Notes: generated by a model from the sequence alone, not told the origin. Counted from the first letter of the stretch, positions 44,658 to 53,666 are shown. The stretch is 64,000 bases of DNA from UA16 sp905478895 (GCA_943788495.1 CALSQO010000001.1:1054001-1118000); one strand, 5' to 3'. A program made the numbers and translations.

Positions 44658-45368
44658 TCAGAGCAAACGCACATTTTTCATCAAATTCTCCTTGTACGTG
44701 CGGCTTACAGGAATGTCCTGCCCAGCGACTTGAACAGTGCCCTGATAAACATCAATGTGATTGATGTGCTCCAAGTTCACCACATAATTCCGAGACACCC
44801 GCACAAAGTCCGGTGAACCCAAAATGCTCAACAAATCCTTCAATGAAGCTTTCACATGGTACTGCCGAGATTCCAATTGAATTGCGCTGTACTTGCCCTC
44901 TACCTGAATGTAGCGAATATGGTTCAAATCAATTCGCTTCAGCTTGTTTCCAACTTTGGTGTAGAAATGGACATCCTCCGAATTCTTTCGGTTTTGGAAG
45001 TCTTCCAAGCAGTCCAGCAATGCCGACGTGGTGGTCATGGGCTGAGAAGCATCCATGGCTTCCATGTCCAACATCCCCAACGAAGGGTTCGTATTTGGAT
45101 TTTCAGCAGCTATCCGTGAGTCCCAGATGTTATTGGAGACTGGGATCAAAGGCTTTCGACTTTCCAAAACCTCTTTGACTCGTTGCCACTGACTCATTCC
45201 CGAGAACTTTTCGGGCCAGATCACCGCTTCAGGATCAATTTCGAGTGCCGAAATCATCGCGTCTTCGGGGGTTGTCACTGTCGAAACGTCATACCCCTGC
45301 TCGGACAAGAACGACTCCACGTTTGGCGTCAAGCCTTCCTGGATTACCAACAGCTTTAGTTTGTGCAT
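44658..45368 (-). CDS. LytTR-type regulator with degenerate receiver
   Basis: 236 aa from MHKLKLLVIQEG (ATG at 45368). Residues 1-about 120 look like a receiver fold (LLVIQE, GYDVSTVTTPEDAMISAL, AVIWPEKFSGMSQW), but the acidic pocket and phosphorylatable Asp are not recognisable: the third strand ends VIWPEK. Residues about 140-236 are a LytTR DNA-binding domain (VHFYTKVGNKLKRIDLNHIRY, IQVEGKYSAIQL, VRVSRNYVVNLEHINHID). It probably binds DNA without a classical phosphorelay. No histidine kinase gene is adjacent. Divergent from clpS. Confidence 0.85.
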   Translation of the reverse strand: MHKLKLLVIQEGLTPNVESFLSEQGYDVSTVTTPEDAMISALEIDPEAVIWPEKFSGMSQWQRVKEVLESRKPLIPVSNNIWDSRIAAENPNTNPSLGMLDMEAMDASQPMTTTSALLDCLEDFQNRKNSEDVHFYTKVGNKLKRIDLNHIRYIQVEGKYSAIQLESRQYHVKASLKDLLSILGSPDFVRVSRNYVVNLEHINHIDVYQGTVQVAGQDIPVSRTYKENLMKNVRLL

Positions 45369-45430
45369 GTCATTAAAACCCCTAGACATGCCAATTGTTC
45401 TTGTCGTTCATGGAATCCCATCCTTTTGGT

Positions 45431-45438
45431 TAAATTTG
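45431..45438 (+). promoter_or_regulatory. Promoter -7 box of clpS
   Basis: TAAATTTG, an exact TAnnTTTG, ends 3 bases before the ATG at 45442. Confidence 0.5.
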
Positions 45439-45441
45439 TGC

Positions 45442-45795
45442 ATGCTCAAAATGTGTTATTCAGAAGAACCCAAAGCATTCCGTGCGCAAGCAGACAAAGG
45501 ATACATTCGACCCATCTTAGGCTCTGACGAGCAGTTGGCAGAGGATGTCGCGCTGGAAACCGTTACCACGGAGGGATGGAATTTGGTTCTGTACAATGAT
45601 GAACACAATACGTTCGATCATGTCATTGAAATGCTTATCTCCATTTGTGAACATGATGCATTGCAAGCAGAACAGTGTGCGCTCATGGTGCATTTCAAAG
45701 GCAAGTGCTCCGTTCTTTCCGGCACGTATGATGAGTTAGAACCAAAGTGCGCGAAACTCTTGAATGCCGATTTGACCGCTGAGATTGAAGCTTAA
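45442..45795 (+). CDS. clpS: ClpS, ATP-dependent Clp protease adaptor
   Basis: 117 aa from the ATG at 45442 (another ATG is at 45451). The ClpS core is clear: NLVLYNDEHNTFDHVIEMLISI, where the acidic-Asn-Thr-Phe part holds the N-degron pocket, then AEQCALMVHFKGKCSVLSG and ELEPKCAKLLNADLTAEIE. ClpS delivers proteins with destabilising N-termini to ClpAP. A tail of about 35 residues precedes the core. The open frame further upstream runs antisense to the LytTR start and is not used. It converges on rpe. Confidence 0.9.
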   Translation: MLKMCYSEEPKAFRAQADKGYIRPILGSDEQLAEDVALETVTTEGWNLVLYNDEHNTFDHVIEMLISICEHDALQAEQCALMVHFKGKCSVLSGTYDELEPKCAKLLNADLTAEIEA

Positions 45796-45841
45796 CTCAG
45801 GCGTTGGTGTCCAGGCTTTTTCACATCCATCCTCATCTGAA

Positions 45842-46492
45842 TTATCGGCCTTTCATTTCTCGGATTGCCGCGTGAGGATCGGCAGCATTAAAGGTTGAAG
45901 AACCTGCCACCAACACATCAGCCCCTGCTTCGACCAATTCTTTCCAGTTACCGGGACCCACACCACCGTCGATTTCGATGTGTGCTTCCGAACCCGCCTC
46001 CTGAAGCATATTGCGCAATACGGCCGTCTTCTGATATGTCCGTTCAATGAACTTTTGCCCTCCAAAACCTGGGTTGACAGACATCAAGCAAACCAGATCC
46101 AAATCGCCCAACACATCTGTCAAGGTGGAAACAGGTGTGTGCGGATTCAATGCCACGCCAGCTTTCATGCCCAAACTTCTAATCTGCGCCAGTGTTCGAT
46201 GCAGGTGCGTGCAAGCCTCTGCGTGAACCGTGAGAACGTCCGCGCCTAAATCTGCAAACGTTGACACGTACCGATCTGGATCGACAATCATAAGGTGAAC
46301 ATCAAGCGGCTTAGTGGCATGCGCTGCAATGCTCTTTATAACAGGCATGCCGAAGCTAATGTTGGGCACAAAAACACCATCCATCACATCCAAATGAAAC
46401 CAATCCGCTTCGGATGCATTGATCAACTGAATGTCTCGTTCCAAATTGGCGAAATCAGCAGCCAAAATAGAGGGGGCGAGTAAATGTTCCAT
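45842..46492 (-). CDS. rpe: Ribulose-phosphate 3-epimerase
   Basis: 216 aa TIM barrel of the pentose phosphate pathway, interconverting ribulose-5-P and xylulose-5-P. LLAPSILAADFANLERDI, FHLDVMDGVFVPNISFG (metal His-Asp), DVHLMIVDP, LMSVNPGFGGQKF and IEIDGGVG are all in place. GAACTTTG sits 4 bases before the ATG. It is divergent from coaE (44 bases between start codons). Confidence 0.96.
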   Translation of the reverse strand: MEHLLAPSILAADFANLERDIQLINASEADWFHLDVMDGVFVPNISFGMPVIKSIAAHATKPLDVHLMIVDPDRYVSTFADLGADVLTVHAEACTHLHRTLAQIRSLGMKAGVALNPHTPVSTLTDVLGDLDLVCLMSVNPGFGGQKFIERTYQKTAVLRNMLQEAGSEAHIEIDGGVGPGNWKELVEAGADVLVAGSSTFNAADPHAAIREMKGR

Positions 46493-46496
46493 GGCA

Positions 46497-46532
46497 CAAA
46501 GTTCATGGTTCCAATCATTTCATTGACCTTTG
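46497..46532. promoter_or_regulatory. Divergent promoters of rpe and coaE
   Basis: Minus strand GAACTTTG (46497-46504) lies 4 bases before the rpe ATG; plus strand GACCTTTG (46525-46532) lies 4 bases before the coaE GTG at 46537. Both match nAnnTTTG, within one 44-bp gap. Confidence 0.5.
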
Positions 46533-46536
46533 CACC

Positions 46537-47178
46537 GTGTCAAACTTTTCCACAGCAATAGAACACCAAGGTTCAATAGTTGGGCTGACCGGTGGCCTCG
46601 GAAGTGGGAAATCAACCGTTTCCCGCATTTTCCAGTCACTCGGTGTCCCCACTTGGGATGCTGATGCAGCTGGAAGGAGCCTTTACACGGATAACCATGA
46701 TTTCCAAGCATGGATCATCCAAAACTATGGCCGTGCCTGTGGCATTTGGGAGCGTGGACAACTGAATGGAATTGATCGCCAAGAATTAGCCCGCATTGTT
46801 TTCCAGGATGACGATGCGCTGAACACGTTGAATGCAAAGGTCCACCCTATGGTCCGCATTGCCTTTGCCGACTGGCATGAAAAAGTAATTCAAAAACGCC
46901 GACCAAGTTATGTATTGCGTGAATCAGCCATCTTATTCGAAAGCGAAGCCCACCTCGACTGCACGTTTGTAATCACGGTGGTGGCGGAAAAGGCGTTGCG
47001 CACAGAGCGCGTAAAGAAGAGAAACGGCTGGTCGGAGAATGAAATTGAAGCACGCATGCTGCAACAATTAACCGATGAGGATCGAATCAAGCAGGCGAAT
47101 TACGTTGTGGATAACAACCCCAATTCTTCATTGCTTCTGCAGATCCTTGAATTGGACAAAAAGATTCAATCAGCTTGA
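46537..47178 (+). CDS. coaE: Dephospho-CoA kinase
   Basis: 213 aa. VGLTGGLGSGKSTVSRIF is the P-loop, VPTWDADAAGR the substrate Asp region, and NPLLFE-like YVLRESAILFESEAHLDCTF the lid segment. It catalyses the last step of CoA synthesis. GTG is the start: it fits the N-terminus and the -7 box spacing, with no earlier ATG. Confidence 0.95.
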   Translation: MSNFSTAIEHQGSIVGLTGGLGSGKSTVSRIFQSLGVPTWDADAAGRSLYTDNHDFQAWIIQNYGRACGIWERGQLNGIDRQELARIVFQDDDALNTLNAKVHPMVRIAFADWHEKVIQKRRPSYVLRESAILFESEAHLDCTFVITVVAEKALRTERVKKRNGWSENEIEARMLQQLTDEDRIKQANYVVDNNPNSSLLLQILELDKKIQSA

Positions 47179-47234
47179 AGCAGTGCACCCAATCATGCTC
47201 AGATTCCAAGCTTGGCATCTCGAAGAATAGCATC

Positions 47235-47242
47235 TAACTTCA
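47235..47242 (+). promoter_or_regulatory. Possible promoter -7 box of nfeD
   Basis: TAACTTCA (two changes from TAnnTTTG) then CACC then the ATG at 47247: same 4-base spacing. Confidence 0.3.
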
Positions 47243-47246
47243 CACC

Positions 47247-47696
47247 ATGATATGGGAACCTTGGCAAATCTGGACAGCAAGTGCTTTGGCCTTGCTCATA
47301 TTTGAGGTATTCATGCCGGGGTTCGTCCTAGCGTGTCTAGGAATAGGCGCTTTTGGCGGTGCACTTGGCGCCTACCTTGAAATTGCATTCGAATGGCAGC
47401 TCGTTTGTGCGGGCATCACAAGCCTTATTGCCTTCGTATTTCTGCGTCCGGCAATGCTCAAAATGGGCTTCTCAGGTGAAGAGACCCTTTCAGGTGCCGA
47501 TGCGCTCATCGGAAAAGAAGTTGTTGTTACCCAAGAATTTGATTCACAAACAGGGATGGGCCGCTGTAAAATCGATGGTGATGATTGGCGTGCGAAGGTT
47601 TCAGATGAAATCCCAGCAGAAAAAATGGCCTTGGGCAACGTCCTCGTCATCCAATCGGTCGAGAGCAACACCTTAATCGTCCGTCCTAAACAATAG
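47247..47696 (+). CDS. NfeD family membrane protein, short form
   Basis: 149 aa. Two to three membrane segments in the first 75 residues (LALLIFEVFMPGFVLACLGI, LVCAGITSLIAFVFLRPA) and a C-terminal OB-fold (LIGKEVVVTQEFDSQTGMGR, DDWRAKVSDEI). NfeD proteins pair with SPFH proteins and shape membrane microdomains; the next gene, 37 bases on, is an SPFH protein, as expected. Confidence 0.88.
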   Translation: MIWEPWQIWTASALALLIFEVFMPGFVLACLGIGAFGGALGAYLEIAFEWQLVCAGITSLIAFVFLRPAMLKMGFSGEETLSGADALIGKEVVVTQEFDSQTGMGRCKIDGDDWRAKVSDEIPAEKMALGNVLVIQSVESNTLIVRPKQ

Positions 47697-47733
47697 ATTC
47701 CCCTCCTATTTTCACTCCTCAATCATTGCAAAG

Positions 47734-48726
47734 ATGCCCGGAACCATTATCGCTACTATCTTTTTCCTTTTTGCTGCCGTCATCATTATCAAAGGTGTCC
47801 GCATTGTCCGCCAAAGCGAATCGGTTGTCATTGAACGATTGGGTAAATACCGAACCACGCTCAATGCGGGAATCAATATCATCATCCCCATCATTGATCG
47901 CCCTCGTGACATCGCGTGGCGTGTGATCGCGCAGCGTCCTGACGGCCTTAAAATCACGCAGTACAAAATGAAGGACCGCGTTGATTTGCGTGAGACCGTA
48001 TTCGATTTCCCAAAGCAAGGGGTCATAACCAAGGACAATGTTGTCACCGAAATAAATGCCCTCATTTACTTTCAAATCATTGACCCTGTCAAGGCAGTGT
48101 ATGAAATCAACAACCTCCCAAATGCCATCGAAAAATTGACGCAAACCACCCTGCGTAATGTCATCGGAGAATTAGAATTGGACGAATGCTTGACTTCGCG
48201 GGACACGATCAATATGAAACTGCGTACGATTTTGGATGAAGCCACCAACAAATGGGGCGTTAAGGTGAATCGTGTCGAACTGCAAGACATCAACCCACCG
48301 ATGGACATCAAGGAAGCCATGGAAAAGCAAATGCGCGCCGAACGGACGCGACGTGCTCAAATCATTGAAGCTGAAGGAACGAAGCGTGCTGCTATTCTCG
48401 AGGCGGAGGGACAGAAAGGTGCGGACATCAATGAGGCAGAGGGACAGAAACAGGCTCGCATTTTGAAAGCAGAAGGAGAAGCTGAAGCTCGATTGAAAGT
48501 AGCCGACGCGGAGGCACAAGCCATTCAGCGAATTGCCAGCGCAGTCGATGGCACCAAGGCAGATCCAACACAATACCTCATTGCGGTCAAATACATTGAG
48601 ACGTTGGAAGAAGTGCTCCGTGACGGTGGCGCAGGGAGCAAAACGGTTTTCATGCCGTACGAAGCGAGTGGTTTGATGAGCAGTGTTGGCGGCATGAAGG
48701 AGTTGCTTTCCTCCGTCAAAGACTGA
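47734..48726 (+). CDS. SPFH/band-7 (stomatin-like, QmcA-type) protein
   Basis: 330 aa. One N-terminal membrane segment (GTIIATIFFLFAAVIIIKGV), then the SPFH domain (VVIERLGKYRTTLNAGINII, DLRETVFDFPKQGVITKDNV), then a long charged coiled-coil region (about 200-265, EAEGQK repeats) typical of stomatin-like and QmcA proteins. Thought to oligomerise at the membrane with the adjacent NfeD. Ends 19 bases before the arginyltransferase-like gene. Confidence 0.92.
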   Translation: MPGTIIATIFFLFAAVIIIKGVRIVRQSESVVIERLGKYRTTLNAGINIIIPIIDRPRDIAWRVIAQRPDGLKITQYKMKDRVDLRETVFDFPKQGVITKDNVVTEINALIYFQIIDPVKAVYEINNLPNAIEKLTQTTLRNVIGELELDECLTSRDTINMKLRTILDEATNKWGVKVNRVELQDINPPMDIKEAMEKQMRAERTRRAQIIEAEGTKRAAILEAEGQKGADINEAEGQKQARILKAEGEAEARLKVADAEAQAIQRIASAVDGTKADPTQYLIAVKYIETLEEVLRDGGAGSKTVFMPYEASGLMSSVGGMKELLSSVKD

Positions 48727-48745
48727 TATACTTGAGCGAAAAACG

Positions 48746-49825
48746 GTGTTAGTCCAAACGCATTTTCCGAGGCGCCTGACGCGCAGTCGTTACGATCAGT
48801 ACCTGGCTTCTGGGTGGTTTCGTGGTTCGGTGATGCTCTACAAAATGGACCTGCTTTGCATTGACGCTAATGTTTTTTCAGTCGTGAATATCCGATTGGA
48901 CTTGCAAAAATACGCGGCTAAAAAGCGCCACCGTAAAATCAAAAAGCAAGTCGAGCAGCGCTTCAACATCACCTATGGTGTGGCGAAAGTCACACCGGAA
49001 AAACAACGATTGTACGAACAGCATAAATCGCGCTTCAAAGGATTCATACACGAAACACTTGAAGAATACCTTTACGCGGGTTTTCATTCGACAGTTTTTG
49101 AAACCATGGAAATTTGCGTCTACGACGACGATCGCCTCATCGCCACATCCTTTTTTGATCTGGGTGAAAGAAGCATGGCTTCGTTGCTTGCCGTCTATGA
49201 CTCCCATTATAAGTCCTTCAGTCTTGGCACGTACACCATGCTGAAGGAAATTGAATTTGGCCAACAAACAGGACGCAAACTTTACTACCCTGGGTATGTA
49301 TTGGACTTGCCCTCACGATTTGACTACAAGCTGGAGCTTGGTGAGATGGAGTACTACACCCCCAGCAAACGTTGGGGAAAACTGGTCAACTTCAACCGAA
49401 AAGACACATTCGCCCATGCCTTGCGCGAGCGCATGTCAACGTTGAAAGAAGCACTGAAAACAGATGGCATCCGATTCAAAAATTGGTTCTACCCCTATTT
49501 CAGCATGGGTTACATGCCTTTGTGGAAAGGACGATTCCTCCACATGCCTTGGGTCCTTGAATTGGGCCATGATTTGGACGGAACACTCATTGCTGGTTTT
49601 TGTCCAGAAGAAAAAAAATTCATGCTGTGCCATGCTCAGCCATGTCCGGATGAACAACATTTCATCAATATGGAGCAGGCCAACGAATTCAGCGATCAAA
49701 CCATCTACTTGAGCCACTTGATGGAATATGGCGACAAAACGACATACGCCTCACTCACTGAACTCATGCTAGCCGCTCAACTGTGGCAGCAACGATTTGA
49801 TAAACTCCCTCCAACATGCGCTTAG
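48746..49825 (+). CDS. Arginyl-tRNA-protein transferase homologue (ATE/Bpt-like)
   Basis: 359 aa, GTG start. YDQYLASGWFRGS with VVNIRLDLQKY is the N-terminal ATE-like part, and the C-terminal GNAT-type core has HKSRFKGFIHETLEEYLYAG, YDSHYKSFSLGTYTMLKEIEF and RKLYYPGYVLDLPSRFDYKL, close to what I recall of Bacteroidota members. Family enzymes transfer Arg or Leu from tRNA to a protein N-terminus, making an N-degron that ClpS reads; clpS is 3 kb away. The family's usual N-terminal Cys pair is reduced here, so activity is unproven. Overlaps xth by 10 bases. Confidence 0.75.
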   Translation: MLVQTHFPRRLTRSRYDQYLASGWFRGSVMLYKMDLLCIDANVFSVVNIRLDLQKYAAKKRHRKIKKQVEQRFNITYGVAKVTPEKQRLYEQHKSRFKGFIHETLEEYLYAGFHSTVFETMEICVYDDDRLIATSFFDLGERSMASLLAVYDSHYKSFSLGTYTMLKEIEFGQQTGRKLYYPGYVLDLPSRFDYKLELGEMEYYTPSKRWGKLVNFNRKDTFAHALRERMSTLKEALKTDGIRFKNWFYPYFSMGYMPLWKGRFLHMPWVLELGHDLDGTLIAGFCPEEKKFMLCHAQPCPDEQHFINMEQANEFSDQTIYLSHLMEYGDKTTYASLTELMLAAQLWQQRFDKLPPTCA

Positions 49826-50592
49826 CCACCTGGAATGTCAATGGAATTCGTGCCATTGTAAAAAAAGATTTTACGGATTCCATCCGAAAACTCAATGCCG
49901 ATGTCATTGGTTTTCAAGAAACAAAAGCCCAAGATGACCAGGTTCGAGAAGCCCTTTTTGGACTAGAAGGACTGGAGGAATATCAAGTCTTTTCAAGTTC
50001 TGCGGTAAAAAAGGGCTATTCGGGCACTGCCATATTATCCAAAACCACTCCATTACAAGTCAATGCTGGGCTTGGTATTGAAGAATTAGATACCGAGGGG
50101 CGCGTGCTGCATGCCGAATTCGAAAAATTCCACTTTGTAACGGTTTACACCCCGAATTCCTCATCAGGATTGAAGCGGTTGCCCTTTCGCATGCAGTGGG
50201 ACGTCGCGTTTAAGGCATATTTAAACACCCTAGACAAGACCAAGCCTGTCATTTGCTGTGGCGATTTGAACGTGGCTCATCAACCCATAGACCTTGCACG
50301 ACCTGCTGCGAATTACAACAAAACACCGGGCTATACGCAAGACGAGATTGATGGATTTACTGCCTTATTGCAGGGGACAAACTTTGTGGATACCTGGCGG
50401 CACTTGCATCCGGATGAAGTCGCATACTCTTGGTGGAGTTATCGCGGCGGTGCACGCGAAAAAAATGTTGGCTGGAGACTGGATTACATGTTGTCTAGCC
50501 AGCGACTCATGCCTTCGGTTCAATCGGCTGAAATACATCGTTTCATTGAAGGGTCGGACCATTGCCCTGTGAGCCTAGATCTTCAGATGTAA
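49816..50592 (+). CDS. xth: Exodeoxyribonuclease III (AP endonuclease)
   Basis: 258 aa, EEP nuclease fold. WNVNGIRAIVKKDF, IGFQETKAQDDQV (metal Glu), TVYTPNSSSGLKR, CGDLNVAHQPIDL (Asp-Asn), WWSYRGGAREKNVGWRLDY and the final GSDHCPV (Asp-His) are all present. It cuts abasic sites and trims 3' ends in base excision repair. ATG lies within the end of the upstream gene (10-base overlap), so the pair is one message. Confidence 0.95.
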   Translation: MRLATWNVNGIRAIVKKDFTDSIRKLNADVIGFQETKAQDDQVREALFGLEGLEEYQVFSSSAVKKGYSGTAILSKTTPLQVNAGLGIEELDTEGRVLHAEFEKFHFVTVYTPNSSSGLKRLPFRMQWDVAFKAYLNTLDKTKPVICCGDLNVAHQPIDLARPAANYNKTPGYTQDEIDGFTALLQGTNFVDTWRHLHPDEVAYSWWSYRGGAREKNVGWRLDYMLSSQRLMPSVQSAEIHRFIEGSDHCPVSLDLQM

Positions 50593-50677
50593 CACGAACG
50601 GTTCCAGATGTGAGTTTGTCCTTCAATAGGAGGAATCATTCAATTCTTTTGCCCTGCATTAATCAAAAACAGCGCAA

Positions 50678-51352
50678 ATGAAGAACATCTTTCTAGGGGC
50701 CCTCGTCCCCTTCCTATCGGCCACAATTGCCGCGGCACAAACGAGTTGTACAGCAGACGTCAACCAGGACAGCGTCGTAAACCTACAAGATTTGCTATCC
50801 ATGTTGGTTTTCTACGGAGACAGCTGCCTGGATGAGGCCACCGTTTTTCCAACCCTCATTGTATCTGAGATTCATTACAACCCTCATTCCGCTCAAGGAA
50901 ACGATAGCGACTGGGAATTTTTAGAACTCTACAACCCCAATGCCTTTTCTGTTTCACTTGAAGGATGGAAATTAACAGATGCCGTGTCTCTTTCATTCGC
51001 GTCAACCGACAGCATTGGCCCTGAGGCTTTTTTCGTGGTAGCAAGAAACGCAGACACTCTAGCGATGTCGGTGCCTGGGCATACACCCCTGTCACAATGG
51101 AATAGCGGCGGAAGTCTCAATAACACCGGAGAAACCTTAATACTGGTCGATCCCATGGATGAAATTGCAGTCGCAATCGCCTATGAAGACAACGATGGCT
51201 GGATCACCGAGCCGGACGGCGAAGGACCTTCACTCGAATTGATGGATTACAACCTCCCGAATGAAGAAGCCGCCTCTTGGGCAGCATCCTTTGTTTTGGG
51301 TGGAACCCCTGGTTCAATTAATTCCATGTGGGGCCTTTCAGAAGTGGAATGA
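50678..51352 (+). CDS. Secreted lamin-tail domain protein with N-terminal half-dockerin module
   Basis: 224 aa. After a signal peptide (MKNIFLGALVPFLSATIAAA), residues 22-50 are CTADVNQDSVVNLQDLLSML then VFYGDSC: the same cysteine-framed calcium-loop module that ends the two giant repeat proteins. Residues about 58-195 are a lamin-tail (LTD) domain (IVSEIHYNPHSAQGNDSDWE with FLELYNPNAFSVSLEGWKL). No T9SS sorting domain follows. LTD domains in secreted bacterial proteins often bind DNA or surfaces; role unknown. It converges on GH65 with 1 base between the stops. Confidence 0.83.
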   Translation: MKNIFLGALVPFLSATIAAAQTSCTADVNQDSVVNLQDLLSMLVFYGDSCLDEATVFPTLIVSEIHYNPHSAQGNDSDWEFLELYNPNAFSVSLEGWKLTDAVSLSFASTDSIGPEAFFVVARNADTLAMSVPGHTPLSQWNSGGSLNNTGETLILVDPMDEIAVAIAYEDNDGWITEPDGEGPSLELMDYNLPNEEAASWAASFVLGGTPGSINSMWGLSEVE

Positions 51353-51353
51353 C

Positions 51354-53666
51354 TCAGGCCTCGGGGGCGAACGTCAAACGCTGGCGTTCGCCTCTTATTT
51401 TGATCTCCAATGGCAATCCTGCCAAAAGCTTGACTGTCGTGTTTTTCGCATCTACGCTCACGGAAAGTTCACGGCCTCTGAACTGAACCCTGAAGGAAAG
51501 GCCTGCCCACTGGGCTGGCAGCATCCCGTCAAAACATGGAATTCCGTCAATCACACGAAAGCCTCCAAACCCCTCTACTACAGCAAGCCAAGTGCCTGCC
51601 ATCGACGTGATGTGCAAGCCTTCGTCCACCTCATTGTTGTGATCGTCTAAATCCAATCGTGCCGTTCGAAGGTAATGGGCGTATGCCTCATCCTTCCGAT
51701 TCAAGCGTGCTGCAAGTACAGCGTGCACACAAGGAGACAAGCTGGATTCATGCAGTGTTTTGGGCTCGTAAAATGCATAATTCGCTTCAATCTCCGAAGC
51801 TGAAAAGTGATCCCAGAAAAAATAGATCCCCTGGAGCACATCGGCCTGTTTGATGAATACCGAACGCAAGATTCGATCCCAACTCCAGTGCTGGTTGATT
51901 GGACGTTCGCTCGCTTGCAAATCAGCAGCAGACAACTGCTCTTTGTCCATGAATCCATCCTGCTGCAAAAACACATTGGAATTGGAAAGCTTAGGGTAGT
52001 ACATCCCCTTCGAAATCGCAGTCCACTGCTGTTCACTGGTACGTTCATCGAACGCCAAACGCTTGGACAAATTGGACCATTCCACAGGATGGTTTTCCTT
52101 TAATTCTGCGGCTACCTCCAGCGTATAACGCAAACACCAACCAGCGAGATAATTGGTGTACCAATTATTATTGACGTTGTTTTCATATTCGTTCGGTCCC
52201 GTGACGCCTAGAATGACGTATGCCTCCTTTTCCGATGACCACTGCACGCGTTGACTCCAAAATCGAGCGATGGCCAGCAACACTTCAAATCCATTGCTCA
52301 GGAGGTACTCGCGGTCCCCTGTGTAATTCACGTAGTTCCAAATGGCATAGGCCATAGCTCCATTGCGATGGATTTCCTCGAATGTGATTTCCCATTCGTT
52401 ATGGCACTCTTCACCATTCATGGTCACCATCGGATACAACGCAGCGCCATCTGAGAAACCAAGTTTTTCGGCATTCTCAATGGCACGTTCCAAATGGTTG
52501 TAGCGGTACATCAGCAGTTGGCGAGATACCTTGGATTCATGGCCAGCGAGAAAAAAAGGAAGGCAATACGCCTCCGTATCCCAATAACTAGCTCCGCCGT
52601 ATTTCTCGCCCGTGAACCCCTTTGGGCCAATGTTGAGCCGCGGATCATCCCCACGGTACGTCTGATTCAGATGAAACACATTGAAACGAATAGCCTGCTG
52701 CGAAGGCACATCACCCTTTATCACGATATCCCCGCGATTCCAAATTTTCGACCAAGCCTGCGTGTGATCAGACTTGAGTTGCTCGAAGCCCCGAACAGCC
52801 GCTTTTCGAGATGAATCATGCGCTCTAGTTGCAATACTTTCCCTTTGCTCTTGAAGCGACGAGAATATCCCAACGTATTTTTCAAGCACGACTTGTTCCC
52901 CTCGATCGAGCTTCGTTGTGAATGCGCAATGCGCTTTGTTGTCATTGGAACCATGCGATGTCGCTTCCAATGGATGCCGAGAATCGTTTTTGAGCTTGAC
53001 GGCTTTCGACGTCATGGCAAAAGCGGCATGAAATCCGGACTTCTCCGTTTCACAATGAATCACGGCCTCGCCTTGGGCATTGGATGATAAAGCGTGCGTC
53101 TTCCAAAAAGCATCATCCCAATTGCTGTCCTCGTTTGTAACGCCACCATCCAAAAAGGGTTCCAATTCAATGGTGAGATCATCTGCGAGCGAAGTAAGCG
53201 TATAACGCAGGACTCCCAATTCGGGATTCTGCATGGAACAAAATCGTTCAGCCGCAATTGCAACACGCTCACCCTCGCGCATTTCAACCACAAAAGACCT
53301 TTTCAGAATGCCATCGCGCATATTGATGCCCCAACGGAAATCTTCAATGGAAAGCGCTTCATTCAAATCCATCGATGCGCCGTTCACAGCGACATCAATT
53401 CCAATCCAGTTGGTTGAATTCAGAACCTTGGCGAAGTATTCCGGATAACCGTTTTTCCACCATCCAACTCGGGTTTTGTCCGGGTAGTAGACTCCTGCCA
53501 AATAGCTTCCTTGCAAACGATCGCCAGAATAGTGCTCCTCAAAGTTTGCCCGTTGACCAAACCTACCATTGCCAATGGAGAGCAAGGACTCTAAACTTCT
53601 TACGGAAGCAGGTTCCCAACCCTCGAAACCAATGGACCATTCATCCTTGATGGATTGCTGCTTCAT
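51354..53666 (-). CDS. mapA: GH65 disaccharide phosphorylase (maltose/kojibiose/trehalose type)
   Basis: 770 aa, cytoplasmic. The N-terminal beta-sandwich begins WEPASVRSLESLLSIGNGRF; the catalytic barrel has ASYWDTEAYCLPFFL, NGEECHNEWEITFEEIHRNG and GVTGPNEYENNVNNNWYTN, whose Glu matches the GH65 general acid. Enzymes of this type split an alpha-glucobiose with phosphate to beta-glucose-1-P and glucose. Its gene overlaps pgmB by 4 bases, and pgmB needs beta-G1P, which supports a phosphorylase. Maltose is the likely substrate given the nearby amylase, but trehalose or kojibiose cannot be excluded. Confidence 0.88.
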   Translation of the reverse strand: MKQQSIKDEWSIGFEGWEPASVRSLESLLSIGNGRFGQRANFEEHYSGDRLQGSYLAGVYYPDKTRVGWWKNGYPEYFAKVLNSTNWIGIDVAVNGASMDLNEALSIEDFRWGINMRDGILKRSFVVEMREGERVAIAAERFCSMQNPELGVLRYTLTSLADDLTIELEPFLDGGVTNEDSNWDDAFWKTHALSSNAQGEAVIHCETEKSGFHAAFAMTSKAVKLKNDSRHPLEATSHGSNDNKAHCAFTTKLDRGEQVVLEKYVGIFSSLQEQRESIATRAHDSSRKAAVRGFEQLKSDHTQAWSKIWNRGDIVIKGDVPSQQAIRFNVFHLNQTYRGDDPRLNIGPKGFTGEKYGGASYWDTEAYCLPFFLAGHESKVSRQLLMYRYNHLERAIENAEKLGFSDGAALYPMVTMNGEECHNEWEITFEEIHRNGAMAYAIWNYVNYTGDREYLLSNGFEVLLAIARFWSQRVQWSSEKEAYVILGVTGPNEYENNVNNNWYTNYLAGWCLRYTLEVAAELKENHPVEWSNLSKRLAFDERTSEQQWTAISKGMYYPKLSNSNVFLQQDGFMDKEQLSAADLQASERPINQHWSWDRILRSVFIKQADVLQGIYFFWDHFSASEIEANYAFYEPKTLHESSLSPCVHAVLAARLNRKDEAYAHYLRTARLDLDDHNNEVDEGLHITSMAGTWLAVVEGFGGFRVIDGIPCFDGMLPAQWAGLSFRVQFRGRELSVSVDAKNTTVKLLAGLPLEIKIRGERQRLTFAPEA

